From Klebsiella aerogenes KCTC 2190 (GTDB lineage Bacteria > Pseudomonadota > Gammaproteobacteria > Enterobacterales > Enterobacteriaceae), in contig NC_015663.1 of the NCBI RefSeq assembly GCF_000215745.1, positions 2,418,001-2,482,000 of the forward strand: a DNA stretch of 64,000 nucleotides, given 5' to 3'. Positions 1 through 10,368 of this stretch are shown piece after piece. Below the pieces are notes generated by a model. The model searched no databases. It was not told where the DNA came from and worked only from the letters and a program-made list of their open reading frames with translations. The position numbers were made by a program, and so were the translations under genes. How positions within the stretch are numbered: position 1 is the stretch's first letter; each line of letters opens with the position of its first letter.

Positions 1-1058
1 AGCGCATTGAGGGTGTTGAATTCTTCGCGGTGAACACCGATGCGCAGGCGCTGCGTAAAACGGCTGTTGGCCAGACTATCCAGATCGGTAGCGGTATTAC
101 CAAAGGTCTGGGTGCAGGCGCGAACCCGGAAGTTGGCCGTAATGCGGCTGACGAAGACCGTGAAGCGCTGCGCGCTGCGCTTGATGGCGCGGACATGGTC
201 TTTATCGCGGCGGGTATGGGCGGCGGTACCGGTACCGGTGCGGCGCCAGTGGTCGCGGAAGTGGCGAAGGATCTGGGTATCCTGACCGTTGCGGTCGTCA
301 CTAAGCCATTTAATTTCGAAGGCAAGAAGCGCATGGCGTTTGCTGAGCAGGGGATCACCGAGCTGTCCAAGCACGTTGACTCACTGATCACCATCCCGAA
401 CGACAAGCTGCTGAAAGTACTGGGTCGCGGTATCTCTCTGCTCGACGCTTTTGGCGCGGCAAACGACGTACTGAAAGGCGCGGTGCAGGGTATTGCCGAA
501 CTGATTACCCGTCCAGGTCTGATGAACGTCGACTTCGCGGACGTTCGTACCGTGATGTCGGAAATGGGCTACGCAATGATGGGCTCCGGCGTGGCGAGCG
601 GTGAAGACCGTGCGGAAGAAGCGGCTGAAATGGCTATCTCTTCTCCGCTGCTGGAAGATATCGATCTGTCCGGCGCGCGTGGCGTTCTGGTCAACATCAC
701 CGCTGGCTTCGACCTGCGTCTGGATGAGTTCGAAACCGTTGGTAACACTATCCGCGCCTTTGCTTCGGATAACGCGACCGTGGTTATCGGTACCTCTCTG
801 GACCCGGATATGAACGACGAGCTGCGCGTAACCGTTGTTGCGACCGGTATCGGTATGGACAAGCGTCCGGAAATTACCCTGGTGACCAACAAACAGGTAC
901 AGCAGCCGGTAATGGATCGCTACCAGCAGCACGGTATGGCTCCATTAACTCAAGAGCAGAAACCGGTCGCGAAAGTGGTGAACGACAATACGCCGCAAAC
1001 CGCGAAAGAGCCGGATTATCTGGATATTCCAGCTTTCCTGCGTAAGCAAGCCGATTAA
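1..1058 (+). CDS. ftsZ: Cell division GTPase FtsZ (5' end cut off by window)
   Basis: Tubulin-like GTPase that polymerises into the Z ring at midcell. The reading frame is open from the first bases; the first whole codon (position 3, Arg) corresponds to about residue 33 of the 383-residue E. coli protein, so roughly 32 residues are missing upstream. The nucleotide-binding signature GGGTGTG lies in the visible part. The protein ends with the conserved tail [14 protein letters not shown], which binds FtsA and ZipA. Sequence is nearly identical to E. coli FtsZ throughout. lpxC follows 100 bp downstream, as at the end of the enterobacterial dcw cluster. Confidence 0.98.
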   Translation, partial: RIEGVEFFAVNTDAQALRKTAVGQTIQIGSGITKGLGAGANPEVGRNAADEDREALRAALDGADMVFIAAGMGGGTGTGAAPVVAEVAKDLGILTVAVVTKPFNFEGKKRMAFAEQGITELSKHVDSLITIPNDKLLKVLGRGISLLDAFGAANDVLKGAVQGIAELITRPGLMNVDFADVRTVMSEMGYAMMGSGVASGEDRAEEAAEMAISSPLLEDIDLSGARGVLVNITAGFDLRLDEFETVGNTIRAFASDNATVVIGTSLDPDMNDELRVTVVATGIGMDKRPEITLVTNKQVQQPVMDRYQQHGMAPLTQEQKPVAKVVNDNTPQTAKEPDYLDIPAFLRKQAD

Positions 1059-1072
1059 GAATTGGCTGGAAG

Positions 1073-1101
1073 TTGGGCATCTGCGCTCTTTGTGCTAAAC
1101 T
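1073..1101 (+). promoter_or_regulatory. Probable lpxC promoter
   Basis: Sigma-70-like elements TTGGGC (1073-1078) and TAAACT (1096-1101) are separated by exactly 17 bp in the ftsZ-lpxC gap. An imperfect inverted repeat follows at about 1109-1130. Spacing and position fit a promoter giving lpxC expression separate from the upstream division cluster. Inference from sequence only. Confidence 0.5.
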
Positions 1102-1137
1102 GCCCTGCCGAATGTATAGTACACTTCGGTTGGATAG

Positions 1138-2076
<939 letters not shown>

Positions 2077-2398
2077 GCCTGACCATTCAGTAAATTCGAC
2101 TGGTAACCTGGTACTCTCTCCGTCCAGGGAACCAGTCGTTTTTCTTTTTAGCCTCCCTAAACCGCTTTTCACTGTGTTTCGCTGGCAATAATATGTGCGC
2201 GTTCGCTGCTTTATTAAGCGTTTTCCCGCAGCATTAGCGTTCATTCCTGCTGTCTCGGCGCGGTATTAATGTTAGTATTTGGGCGCAAAATTTTTCTCTG
2301 GGTTGCTTTATCCTGTCGATTTCAGGCTGTACTGCGAAGACCGCCAATAAAATGGACCGCCTGAAAGGACGCAGGAATACCAACTAAAGGTAAAGAAA
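2077..2398. other. lpxC-secM intergenic region
   Basis: About 320 bp without a convincing gene. It holds the lpxC terminator at its left end and then AT-rich sequence expected to carry the promoter and leader of the secM-secA-mutT transcript. I could not assign a single clear -35/-10 pair. The last bases before secM (AAAGGTAAAGAAA) contain a purine-rich ribosome binding site. Confidence 0.5.
2097..2146 (+). terminator. Intrinsic terminator after lpxC
   Basis: An 8-bp outer stem CGACTGGT (2097-2104) / ACCAGTCG (2131-2138) is followed by a T-rich run (2139-2146). Its position 20 bp past the lpxC stop suits the end of the division/envelope cluster transcript. Confidence 0.75.
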
Positions 2399-2896
2399 GT
2401 GAGTGGATTGCTGACGCGTTGGCGACAGTTTGGCAGACGGTATTTTTGGCCGCATCTCCTGTTGGGGATGGTCGCGGCTAGCCTCGGCCTGCCTGCGCTT
2501 AACAACAGCCACGAAACCACTACGCCGGCGAAAGCTACGGCCAGCAACCATAATCCGAATAAAGTTAACTTCTCCCAGCTGGCGCTGCTGGAGGCCAATC
2601 GTCGGCCGAACTTTACCGTCGACTACTGGCATCAGCATGCGATTCGCACCGTCATTCGCCATCTGTCGTTTGCGATGGCGCCGCAGGCTTTGCCGGTGGC
2701 GGAAGAATCATCGCCGCTGCAGGCCCAGCATCTGGCCCTGCTCGATACGCTCAGCGCGCTGCTGACCCAGGACAGCAAACCGCCGGTGGTTATCCGCCAG
2801 GCGGCTTATATCCCTTCCTCTTATTCTGCCTTCCGCGTCAGCGCCTGGATAAGCCAGGTAGCGGGGATCCGCGCAGGGCCTCAACGTCTCAGCTGA
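2399..2896 (+). CDS. secM: Secretion monitor SecM (translation-arrest regulator of secA)
   Basis: Exported regulatory peptide of 165 residues (E. coli 170), started by GTG as in E. coli. The N-terminal region up to about residue 37 is an unusually long signal sequence ([18 protein letters not shown]..., then a hydrophobic core). The ribosome arrest motif is intact in form at residues 145-161: F-x4-WI-x4-GIRAGP. Stalling at the Pro codon (2879-2881) exposes the secA ribosome binding site; export of SecM relieves the stall. Residues between the fixed positions differ from E. coli, and the linker before the motif is diverged. secA lies 61 bp downstream. Confidence 0.96.
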   Translation: MSGLLTRWRQFGRRYFWPHLLLGMVAASLGLPALNNSHETTTPAKATASNHNPNKVNFSQLALLEANRRPNFTVDYWHQHAIRTVIRHLSFAMAPQALPVAEESSPLQAQHLALLDTLSALLTQDSKPPVVIRQAAYIPSSYSAFRVSAWISQVAGIRAGPQRLS

Positions 2897-2957
2897 AAAT
2901 AAACACGGACCATCCTATTTTTTTGACTCCGCACCGCGGGGCGTTTGAGATTTTATT

Positions 2958-5663
2958 ATGCTAATTAAAATGTTAACTAAAGTGTTCGGTAGCCGTAATG
3001 ACCGTACGCTGCGTCGTATGCGCAAAGCCGTCAACATCATCAACGGTATGGAACCGGCGATGGAAAAACTCTCTGATGACGAGCTGAAAGCCAAAACCGG
3101 GGAATTCCGCGCGCGTCTGGAGAAAGGTGAAAGCCTGGAAAGCCTGATCCCGGAAGCGTTTGCCGTGGTGCGTGAAGCGAGTAAACGCGTCTTCGGCATG
3201 CGCCACTTCGACGTGCAGCTGCTGGGCGGTATGGTACTGAACGACCGCTGCATCGCGGAAATGCGTACCGGTGAAGGTAAAACCCTGACCGCGACGTTAC
3301 CGGCGTACCTTAACGCGCTGACCGGTAAAGGCGTTCACGTCGTTACCGTCAACGACTATCTGGCGCAACGTGACGCCGAAAACAACCGTCCGCTGTTCGA
3401 ATTCCTCGGTATGAGCGTGGGCATCAATATGTCCGGCCTGCCTGCGCCGGCGAAGCGTGAAGCCTACGCGGCCGACATCACTTACGGCACCAACAACGAA
3501 TACGGCTTCGACTATCTGCGCGATAACATGGCGTTCAGCCCGGAAGAGCGCGTACAGCGTAAACTGCACTATGCATTGGTGGATGAGGTGGACTCCATCC
3601 TGATCGATGAAGCGCGTACGCCGCTTATCATTTCCGGCCCGGCTGAAGACAGCTCCGAAATGTATCGCAAGGTAAACAAAATTATTCCGCACCTGATCCG
3701 CCAGGAAAAGGAAGACTCCGACACCTTTACCGGTGAAGGCCACTTCTCCGTAGATGAGAAAGCTCGCCAGGTTAACCTGACCGAACGTGGTCTGGTACTG
3801 ATCGAAGAGCTTCTGGTGCAGGAAGGCATCATGGAGGAAGGCGAATCACTGTATTCTCCGACCAACATCATGCTGATGCACCATGTTACCGCCGCGCTGC
3901 GCGCCCACGCGCTGTTTACCCGCGACGTTGACTACATCGTGAAAGATGGCGAAGTCATCATCGTCGATGAACACACCGGCCGTACGATGCAGGGGCGTCG
4001 CTGGTCCGATGGCCTCCACCAGGCGGTAGAAGCCAAAGAAGGCGTGGAGATCCAGAACGAGAACCAGACTTTGGCATCCATCACCTTCCAGAACTACTTC
4101 CGTCTGTACGAGAAGCTGGCGGGGATGACCGGTACCGCGGATACCGAAGCCTTTGAATTCAGCTCCATCTATAAACTGGATACCGTTGTCGTCCCTACTA
4201 ACCGTCCGATGATCCGTAAGGATATGGCGGATCTGGTCTACATGACCGAAGCGGAAAAAATTCAGGCGATTATCGAGGATATTAAAGATCGTACCGCTGC
4301 CGGTCAGCCGGTGCTGGTCGGTACTATCTCAATCGAAAAATCTGAAGTGGTTTCCCGTGAACTGACGAAAGCCGGCATCAAGCACAACGTCCTGAACGCC
4401 AAGTTCCACGCCAGCGAAGCGGATATCGTCGCCCAGGCGGGTTATCCGGCTGCGGTTACCATCGCCACCAACATGGCGGGTCGTGGTACCGATATTATGC
4501 TCGGCGGTAGCTGGCAGGCAGAAGTCGCCGCGCTGGAAAATCCAACGCCGGAGCAGATTGAAAAAATCAAAGCTGACTGGCAGGTGCGCCACGATGCGGT
4601 CCTGGCCGCAGGCGGTCTGCACATCATCGGTACCGAGCGTCATGAGTCCCGCCGTATCGATAACCAGCTGCGTGGCCGTGCTGGCCGTCAGGGCGATGCC
4701 GGTTCTTCCCGCTTCTACCTGTCGATGGAAGATGCTCTGATGCGCATCTTCGCCTCCGATCGCGTATCCGGCATGATGCGTAAACTGGGGATGAAGCCGG
4801 GCGAAGCTATCGAGCACCCGTGGGTGACCAAAGCGATTGCCAACGCCCAGCGTAAAGTGGAAAGCCGCAACTTCGACATTCGTAAACAGCTGCTGGAATA
4901 TGATGACGTCGCCAACGATCAGCGTCGCGCTATCTACACCCAGCGTAACGAGCTGCTGGATATCTCCGACGTGAGCGAAACCATCAACAGCATCCGCGAA
5001 GACGTCTTCAAAGCCACTATTGATGCGCATATCCCGCCGCAGTCGCTGGAAGAGATGTGGGATATTGAAGGCCTGCAGGAACGTCTGAAAAACGACTTCG
5101 ACCTTGAGCTGCCAATCAAAGAGTGGCTGGATAAAGAGCCGGAGCTGCACGAAGAGACCCTGCGTGAACGTATTCTGCAGAGCGCGGTAGAAACCTACCA
5201 GCGTAAAGAAGAAGTGGTCGGCGCCGAAATGATGCGTCACTTCGAGAAAGGCGTCATGCTGCAAACGCTGGATTCCTTGTGGAAAGAGCACCTGGCGGCG
5301 ATGGACTACCTGCGCCAGGGTATCCATCTGCGCGGCTACGCGCAGAAAGATCCGAAGCAGGAGTACAAGCGCGAATCCTTCTCGATGTTTGCCGCTATGC
5401 TCGAATCGCTGAAGTATGAAGTTATCAGCACGCTGAGCAAGGTACAGGTGCGGATGCCGGAAGAAGTCGAAGAGATGGAACAGCAACGTCGCGAAGAGGC
5501 AGAGCGTCTCGCGCAGATGCAGCAGCTGAGCCATCAGGATGACGATACACTGGCTGCCGCCTCGCTGGCTGAACAGACCGGCGACCGTAAAGTCGGGCGT
5601 AACGATCCGTGCCCGTGCGGTTCCGGTAAAAAATACAAACAGTGCCACGGCCGTCTGAGCTAA
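2958..5663 (+). CDS. secA: Preprotein translocase ATPase SecA
   Basis: Motor ATPase that drives unfolded preproteins through SecYEG. The 901-residue product matches E. coli SecA. Visible are the Walker A segment MRTGEGKT near residue 102-109, the DEAD-like Walker [13 protein letters not shown] near 207, the helicase motif III-VI region ([16 protein letters not shown]), and the C-terminal zinc finger [13 protein letters not shown] that binds SecB and phospholipid. Translation is coupled to SecM stalling; the ATG is preceded by a weak GAG ribosome binding site (TTTGAGATTTTATT), consistent with dependence on that control. Confidence 0.99.
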   Translation: MLIKMLTKVFGSRNDRTLRRMRKAVNIINGMEPAMEKLSDDELKAKTGEFRARLEKGESLESLIPEAFAVVREASKRVFGMRHFDVQLLGGMVLNDRCIAEMRTGEGKTLTATLPAYLNALTGKGVHVVTVNDYLAQRDAENNRPLFEFLGMSVGINMSGLPAPAKREAYAADITYGTNNEYGFDYLRDNMAFSPEERVQRKLHYALVDEVDSILIDEARTPLIISGPAEDSSEMYRKVNKIIPHLIRQEKEDSDTFTGEGHFSVDEKARQVNLTERGLVLIEELLVQEGIMEEGESLYSPTNIMLMHHVTAALRAHALFTRDVDYIVKDGEVIIVDEHTGRTMQGRRWSDGLHQAVEAKEGVEIQNENQTLASITFQNYFRLYEKLAGMTGTADTEAFEFSSIYKLDTVVVPTNRPMIRKDMADLVYMTEAEKIQAIIEDIKDRTAAGQPVLVGTISIEKSEVVSRELTKAGIKHNVLNAKFHASEADIVAQAGYPAAVTIATNMAGRGTDIMLGGSWQAEVAALENPTPEQIEKIKADWQVRHDAVLAAGGLHIIGTERHESRRIDNQLRGRAGRQGDAGSSRFYLSMEDALMRIFASDRVSGMMRKLGMKPGEAIEHPWVTKAIANAQRKVESRNFDIRKQLLEYDDVANDQRRAIYTQRNELLDISDVSETINSIREDVFKATIDAHIPPQSLEEMWDIEGLQERLKNDFDLELPIKEWLDKEPELHEETLRERILQSAVETYQRKEEVVGAEMMRHFEKGVMLQTLDSLWKEHLAAMDYLRQGIHLRGYAQKDPKQEYKRESFSMFAAMLESLKYEVISTLSKVQVRMPEEVEEMEQQRREEAERLAQMQQLSHQDDDTLAAASLAEQTGDRKVGRNDPCPCGSGKKYKQCHGRLS

Positions 5664-5684
5664 GGGCTGATAAAAAGAAAACCA

Positions 5685-5709
5685 GGGCGCAGATTTCTGC
5701 GCCTTTTTT
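5685..5709 (+). terminator. Intrinsic terminator/attenuator after secA
   Basis: The hairpin GGCGCAG-ATTT-CTGCGCC (5686-5703) is followed by six T residues (5704-5709). It lies between secA and mutT, 15 bp before the mutT start, so it could limit read-through into mutT rather than end the operon completely. Confidence 0.8.
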
Positions 5710-5723
5710 ATGGAGCTGTTTCA

Positions 5724-6116
5724 ATGAAAAAACTGCAAATCGCCGTCGGGATAATTCGCAATCCGCAAGGCGAAATTTTTATTACCCAGCGTGCTGCAGA
5801 CGCGCATATGGCCAATAAACTGGAATTCCCCGGCGGCAAAATAGAATCAGGTGAGACGCCGGAACAGGCGCTGGTACGTGAACTGCAGGAAGAGGTCGGG
5901 ATTACGGTGACGACGTCCACGTTGTTCGACAAACTGGAGTATCAATTCCCGGATCGCCATATCACGCTATGGTTCTTCCTGGTGGAAAACTGGCAAGGCG
6001 AGCCGTGGGGCAAAGAAGGACAACCGGGGCAGTGGATGGCGCAGCAGGCGTTGGATCCGCAGGCATTTCCGCCGGCGAACGAGCCGATAATTAATAAACT
6101 TATTACGCTTGCCTGA
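5724..6116 (+). CDS. mutT: 8-oxo-dGTP diphosphatase MutT
   Basis: Nudix hydrolase that removes 8-oxo-dGTP (and 8-oxo-GTP) from the nucleotide pool, preventing A:T to C:G transversions. It has 130 residues against 129 in E. coli. The Nudix box GGKIESGETPEQALVRELQE, continuing EVG, begins near residue 37 and fits GX5EX7REUXEEXGU. It is third in the secM-secA-mutT order. The C-terminal 30 residues are less conserved than the core. Confidence 0.98.
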   Translation: MKKLQIAVGIIRNPQGEIFITQRAADAHMANKLEFPGGKIESGETPEQALVRELQEEVGITVTTSTLFDKLEYQFPDRHITLWFFLVENWQGEPWGKEGQPGQWMAQQALDPQAFPPANEPIINKLITLA

Positions 6117-6145
6117 GCGCCGGGCAACCCGGCGCAGGCCTGAAA

Positions 6146-6173
6146 CGCTAATCCGGAACGTCCCGGATTAGCG
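6146..6173. terminator. Hairpin between convergent mutT and yacG
   Basis: A perfect 11-bp stem CGCTAATCCGG / CCGGATTAGCG with a 6-base loop lies between two convergent genes. There is no clear T-run on either side, so a bidirectional terminator or RNA 3'-end stabiliser is possible but unproven. Confidence 0.5.
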
Positions 6174-6183
6174 ATAGGAAAGG

Positions 6184-6378
6184 TTACTGCTGCGGCTCGC
6201 TCCAGTCATCGCTGTCGGATAAGTCGCCGGAACTGGGGATACGTTTCTCTTCCGCCGCCCACTCGCCAAGATCGATCAGCTGGCAGCGCTTCGAGCAAAA
6301 CGGGCGAAACGGGCTTTGCTCGCTCCAGACGACGTTTTTACCGCAGGTTGGGCAGTTAACGATAGTCTCTTCTGACAT
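6184..6378 (-). CDS. yacG: DNA gyrase inhibitor YacG
   Basis: Small zinc protein known in E. coli to bind GyrB and inhibit gyrase. It has 64 residues (E. coli 65). The four zinc ligands C9, C12, C28 and C32 sit in CPTC and CSKRC, followed by the conserved [16 protein letters not shown] segment. It is the last gene of a coaE-zapD-yacG unit, separated from zapD by 9 bp. Confidence 0.96.
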   Translation of the reverse strand: MSEETIVNCPTCGKNVVWSEQSPFRPFCSKRCQLIDLGEWAAEEKRIPSSGDLSDSDDWSEPQQ

Positions 6379-6387
6379 AGTGTCTCC

Positions 6388-7131
6388 TTAGCAACAAGCC
6401 AGTTCAAAATCAAAGCGTTCCGGCACGATACCATGCTCGCTGTCCAGCGGCAGGAAGCGGATGGCAAAGCGGCTTTTATGGCCGGAAATTTGCGGGTATA
6501 GCTGGCTGGCGAGATCCAGGCGCAGGCGCAGCAGATCGGCATCGTCGCCATTATCCTGATAAAAGCCATTGAGGCTGGTCTGCTTACGGAAAGGCGCGGA
6601 GTTACGAATCAAATCAAGGATCAGCTCCAGCGACTGCATCAACGGCGTCAGGCTCGCTAACCATTTTGCCACCTGCTCATCGCGATACTCTTGCGGCATA
6701 TGCAGCCAGATATGTAGCGTTGGCAAATCAAAGCCGCAACAGCCGCCAGGGATGCTCAGACGCTGGCGCACCAGGCCAATCAGCCGATCTTCACGAAGAA
6801 ACTGGCCAATACGCGGAGCGGAAATCAAGGTGCTGCCGGACAGTTTGAGCTGCTGACGTAGGGCTTCAATACGCTGCTGATCGACGCCGGGCACTTCGGC
6901 CCAGGTTTGTAATTTCCGCTGTTGTCGCTCCAGCTCTTTCAGCAAATCGGTACGCACTTCGCCGCGTTCCAGCACGTCCAGTAGATCGCCGGTATTGCGG
7001 AAAAAATGGAGAGCGTCCGCGTAGCTGGCAATGGCCGGGCGGGAAGAGAGCTGCTGAAATAAAAATTCAATGCGCAGCCAGGTGCGCATTTTCTCATTGA
7101 GCGGATGTTCGAAGAGAACAGGGGTATGCAT
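6388..7131 (-). CDS. zapD: Cell division protein ZapD
   Basis: Cytoplasmic Z-ring-associated protein that bundles FtsZ filaments through the FtsZ C-terminal tail. The length, 247 residues, is that of E. coli ZapD (formerly YacF). The N-terminus [24 protein letters not shown] and the segment [16 protein letters not shown] are characteristic. Its ATG overlaps the coaE stop codon (TAATG), suggesting translational coupling. Confidence 0.97.
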   Translation of the reverse strand: MHTPVLFEHPLNEKMRTWLRIEFLFQQLSSRPAIASYADALHFFRNTGDLLDVLERGEVRTDLLKELERQQRKLQTWAEVPGVDQQRIEALRQQLKLSGSTLISAPRIGQFLREDRLIGLVRQRLSIPGGCCGFDLPTLHIWLHMPQEYRDEQVAKWLASLTPLMQSLELILDLIRNSAPFRKQTSLNGFYQDNGDDADLLRLRLDLASQLYPQISGHKSRFAIRFLPLDSEHGIVPERFDFELACC

Positions 7132-7751
7132 TACGGTTTTTCCTGTGAGGCGGCCTGCGATGCCAGCATTAAATACTTATCGTGCAGGCGGGCGACGTGG
7201 GATGCGACGGCATCCGCGGAGCCCATGTTTTCAATAACATCATCCGCTGCGGCAAGACGCTGTTCGCGCGTCGCCTGGGCGGCAAGAATATGTTCAGCGT
7301 GTTCACGACTGACCCCATCGCGGCGTATGGTGCGCTCGATTTGTGTCTCTTTTGGCACATCGACAACCAGTACGCGATCGGCTTTATCGGTCAGGCGGTT
7401 TTCGACCAGCAAGGGTACGACCCAGAGGAGATAAGGTGAGGTTGAGGCCTGCATCTGACGGCGCGTTTCTTGCTGAATCAGCGGATGCAGCAGCGCGTTA
7501 AGCCAGGCCTTGTCCTCGCTATGAGCAAAAATGCGTTCGCGTAAGCGGCGGCGATTCAGACTGCCATCGTCGTTGATCATCTGTGGACCAAACCTTTCAG
7601 CGATAGCAAGCAGGGCGGGAGTACCGGGCTCTACAACCTGACGCGCAATAATATCGGCGTCGATGACGGTTACGCCCAGGTGAGCAAATTCGTCGGCGAC
7701 GGTACTTTTACCGCTACCGATGCCGCCTGTTAACGCTACCGTATACCCCAT
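7131..7751 (-). CDS. coaE: Dephospho-CoA kinase CoaE
   Basis: Phosphorylates the ribose 3'-hydroxyl of dephospho-CoA, the last step of CoA synthesis. I start it at 7751 ([10 protein letters not shown]), giving 206 residues exactly as in E. coli; an upstream in-frame ATG at 7784 would add 11 unconserved residues. The P-loop GGIGSGKS is at residues 8-15. Other P-loop kinase features, such as [14 protein letters not shown], follow. It heads the coaE-zapD-yacG group and complements the panBCD genes elsewhere in the window. Confidence 0.97.
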   Translation of the reverse strand: MGYTVALTGGIGSGKSTVADEFAHLGVTVIDADIIARQVVEPGTPALLAIAERFGPQMINDDGSLNRRRLRERIFAHSEDKAWLNALLHPLIQQETRRQMQASTSPYLLWVVPLLVENRLTDKADRVLVVDVPKETQIERTIRRDGVSREHAEHILAAQATREQRLAAADDVIENMGSADAVASHVARLHDKYLMLASQAASQEKP

Positions 7752-8088
7752 ACACTTCAATCCCGATGTCACATTATTGTTCAAAACCCTGGCGATTCAC
7801 CGCGCCATTCAGACCCAGAGGATAGCTTAATCAAGATTTTGTTAAATCGAAAAAGTATCCATAATGTGAATTGTGATTCACTTTATATATAAAAAACAAT
7901 TGGTTAAAAATGACGCAATGGTAAGGAAAGCACACGAACGTGTTTTTCGCTATTCACCAGGTAAATTTTAACGATTGTAGCGTAAAAAAAGTGAAAATCG
8001 CAGTCTTGCGCGGCTATGATTCGTGCGTATGATAGCGTCACTGGAGTTGTGCTCTCACATTAATGCAATTAACCCCAGGAATTCGCAC
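7752..8088. other. coaE-guaC divergent intergenic region
   Basis: About 337 bp with no gene. It is AT-rich, as expected for two divergent promoters. On the guaC side I see TTGCGC (8006-8011) and TATGAT (8028-8033) with 16-bp spacing. At 7867-7880 there is a perfect 5+5 dyad TGAATTGTGATTCA, resembling a single ARG box. Confidence 0.5.
8006..8033 (+). promoter_or_regulatory. Probable guaC promoter
   Basis: TTGCGC (8006-8011) and TATGAT (8028-8033), 16-bp spacer, lie 56 bp before the guaC start. Assignment rests on consensus match only. Confidence 0.45.
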
Positions 8089-9132
8089 ATGCGTATTGAA
8101 GAAGATCTGAAGCTAGGTTTTAAAGACGTTCTTATCCGCCCGAAACGCTCTACCCTCAAAAGCCGTTCTGATGTTCAACTGGAACGTGAATTCACCTTTA
8201 AGCATTCAGGCCAGACCTGGTCCGGCGTACCGATTATCGCTGCTAACATGGATACCGTCGGTACCTTCAGCATGGCGAAAGCCTTGTCCGCTTTTGGAAT
8301 TCTGACCGCCGTGCACAAACACTACAGCGTTGAAGAATGGCAGGCGTTTGTGCAGAGCGAGTCCGCAGAAGTGCTGCAGCATGTGATGGTTTCCACCGGT
8401 ACCTCTGACGCGGACTTTGAAAAAACTCAGCAGATCCTGACCCAGAATCCACAGCTGAACTTCGTCTGCATAGACGTGGCTAACGGCTACTCTGAACACT
8501 TCGTTCAGTTTGTGGCGAAAGCGCGCGCCGCCTGGCCACAAAAAACCATTATCGCCGGCAACGTGGTGACCGGTGAAATGTGTGAAGAACTGATTCTCTC
8601 CGGCGCTGATATCGTTAAAGTGGGCATTGGCCCTGGCTCCGTCTGTACTACCCGCGTGAAAACCGGCGTTGGCTACCCGCAGCTGTCTGCGGTGATTGAA
8701 TGTGCCGATGCCGCGCACGGTCTCGGCGGCCAGATCATCAGCGACGGTGGCTGCACCATGCCGGGTGATGTTGCGAAAGCTTTTGGCGGCGGTGCCGATT
8801 TTGTCATGCTCGGCGGGATGCTGGCGGGTCACGAAGAGAGCGGCGGTACCGTGGTGGAAGAGAACGGTGAAAAATTCATGCTGTTTTACGGTATGAGCTC
8901 TGAATCGGCGATGACTCGCCACGTCGGCGGCGTCGCGAAATATCGTGCCGCGGAAGGTAAAACCGTTAAGTTGCCGCTGCGCGGCCCGGTTGATAATACC
9001 GCGCGTGATATCCTCGGTGGCCTGCGTTCAGCATGCACCTATGTTGGCGCTTCCCGCCTGAAAGAGCTGACCAAACGTACAACCTTTATCCGCGTACAGG
9101 AACAAGAGAACCGCGTGTTCAACAGCCTGTAA
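8089..9132 (+). CDS. guaC: GMP reductase GuaC
   Basis: NADPH-dependent reductive deamination of GMP to IMP, part of purine salvage. I place the start at 8089 ([15 protein letters not shown]), giving 347 residues as in E. coli, with AGGA about 8 bp upstream. A farther upstream in-frame start at 8023 lies within the promoter. The catalytic loop [10 protein letters not shown] carries the active-site Cys near residue 186, followed by the IMPDH-family SDGGC phosphate-binding segment. Confidence 0.97.
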   Translation: MRIEEDLKLGFKDVLIRPKRSTLKSRSDVQLEREFTFKHSGQTWSGVPIIAANMDTVGTFSMAKALSAFGILTAVHKHYSVEEWQAFVQSESAEVLQHVMVSTGTSDADFEKTQQILTQNPQLNFVCIDVANGYSEHFVQFVAKARAAWPQKTIIAGNVVTGEMCEELILSGADIVKVGIGPGSVCTTRVKTGVGYPQLSAVIECADAAHGLGGQIISDGGCTMPGDVAKAFGGGADFVMLGGMLAGHEESGGTVVEENGEKFMLFYGMSSESAMTRHVGGVAKYRAAEGKTVKLPLRGPVDNTARDILGGLRSACTYVGASRLKELTKRTTFIRVQEQENRVFNSL

Positions 9133-9137
9133 TGACG

Positions 9138-9163
9138 ATGGCTGGCGCTCTGGCGCCAGCCAT
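9138..9163. terminator. Hairpin between convergent guaC and hofC
   Basis: A 10-bp perfect stem ATGGCTGGCG / CGCCAGCCAT with a 6-base loop starts 6 bp after the guaC stop and touches the hofC stop codon. A T-run is lacking; it is likely a shared 3'-end structure. Confidence 0.55.
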
Positions 9164-10368
9164 TAACTCCCCATTGTGCCCAGCGCGTCCCCCAAATGAA
9201 AAACAGGTAGGTACATCGCTACCACCAGCACACCGACGATCGTTCCGGTCACCACCAGCAGTATTGGCTCCAGCAGCGTCGCCAGATTATCCGCCTGTTG
9301 ATGAGTTTGCTCGCTATGATGGCGCGCCAGGTTATCGAGCATCGTATCCAGCGCTCCTGATGCCTCGCCGGTACGAATGAGCTGCAGGCACAGCGAGGTA
9401 AATCCGCCACAATTCGTTAGCGCCTGCCAGATTGGTTGGCCATGGATAATCTCTGCGCGCGCCTGTGCAATCCGCTGCCGCCACAGCGGGCAGCCCACGG
9501 TTTCCTCGACGCTCTCCAGCCCCTGGACAAAGCTTATACCCGCGCTTTGGGTCAGTGAAAGAATGGTAAATACCTGGCTCAGTTGCTGACCGTTGAGCAG
9601 CCGACCCGCTATTGGAATCGCGTGAAATAATCTTTGCCTTAACAGCAGCCAGCGTGGCCGCCGCCGGGCCAGCCGGTTGATAAATAGTGGAATAGCAAAA
9701 AAAGGCGGCAGCAACGGCCAGTAGCGGGCTAACGCGTCGCCAAGGTGAATGACCATTTGCGTCAGCAAGGGGAGCGGCGTGTTGAAGGTCCGATAGATGG
9801 CGGTAAATTCCGGCAGAACGAAAAACAGCATCGCCACGACCAGCGCCAGCGCTAATGTCAGGATAACGATCGGATAGCGCAGCGCCTTCTTTACCTTTTC
9901 TGTCAGACGCTGTTGTTCCTGCTGCTGTTGCGCGAGTTGAAAGCAGCAGCGTTCCAGCTTACCGGTGAGCTCGCCGGTGCGGATCATCGCCAGATAGAGC
10001 GGAGGGAAGACCTGCGGCCATTGCGCCAGGCCGCTGGAGAGAGAAACGCCATTTGCCAGTTCCTGCGCCAGCACTCGTAGCAACGCCTGCCACTGTTTGT
10101 GCGGCTGTTGTTGGGCCAGCAGCTCCAGCCCTTCAGCCAGCGGTAAACCAGCCTGCAGCAGCGTGGCAAGCTGGCGGATAACCTCACCGCTGTAGCGCGG
10201 GCGCCACAGCGAATTCTGTACCGTTTTACGCCGCAGCGCCAGCGGCAGGATCCGCTGCTGTTCCAGTGATGCCAGCGCCTGCGCGCGCGTCTCGTGCCAC
10301 AGGGCGCCCTCGCACATCATTCCTTGCTTATTCATCCCCCGCCACTGCCAAAGCTGCTTAGTCGCCAT
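9163..10368 (-). CDS. hofC: Type IV pilus inner-membrane platform protein HofC
   Basis: PilC/GspF-family polytopic inner-membrane protein that anchors pilus assembly. I start it at 10368 (MATKQLWQW), giving 401 residues (E. coli 400), overlapping hofB by 11 bp; an in-frame start at 10401 would lie deeper in hofB. Two GspF domains are visible, each with the pattern LATLLQAGLPLAEGL... and MIRTGE / LIRTGEASG, with hydrophobic segments near residues 165-190 and 375-395. It works with HofB (ATPase) and PpdD (pilin). Confidence 0.95.
   Translation of the reverse strand: MATKQLWQWRGMNKQGMMCEGALWHETRAQALASLEQQRILPLALRRKTVQNSLWRPRYSGEVIRQLATLLQAGLPLAEGLELLAQQQPHKQWQALLRVLAQELANGVSLSSGLAQWPQVFPPLYLAMIRTGELTGKLERCCFQLAQQQQEQQRLTEKVKKALRYPIVILTLALALVVAMLFFVLPEFTAIYRTFNTPLPLLTQMVIHLGDALARYWPLLPPFFAIPLFINRLARRRPRWLLLRQRLFHAIPIAGRLLNGQQLSQVFTILSLTQSAGISFVQGLESVEETVGCPLWRQRIAQARAEIIHGQPIWQALTNCGGFTSLCLQLIRTGEASGALDTMLDNLARHHSEQTHQQADNLATLLEPILLVVTGTIVGVLVVAMYLPVFHLGDALGTMGS

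Noticed and set aside
4329..5648. 439-codon frame antisense to secA
   Set aside because: Shadow of a highly biased gene; composition is not protein-like for this genome.
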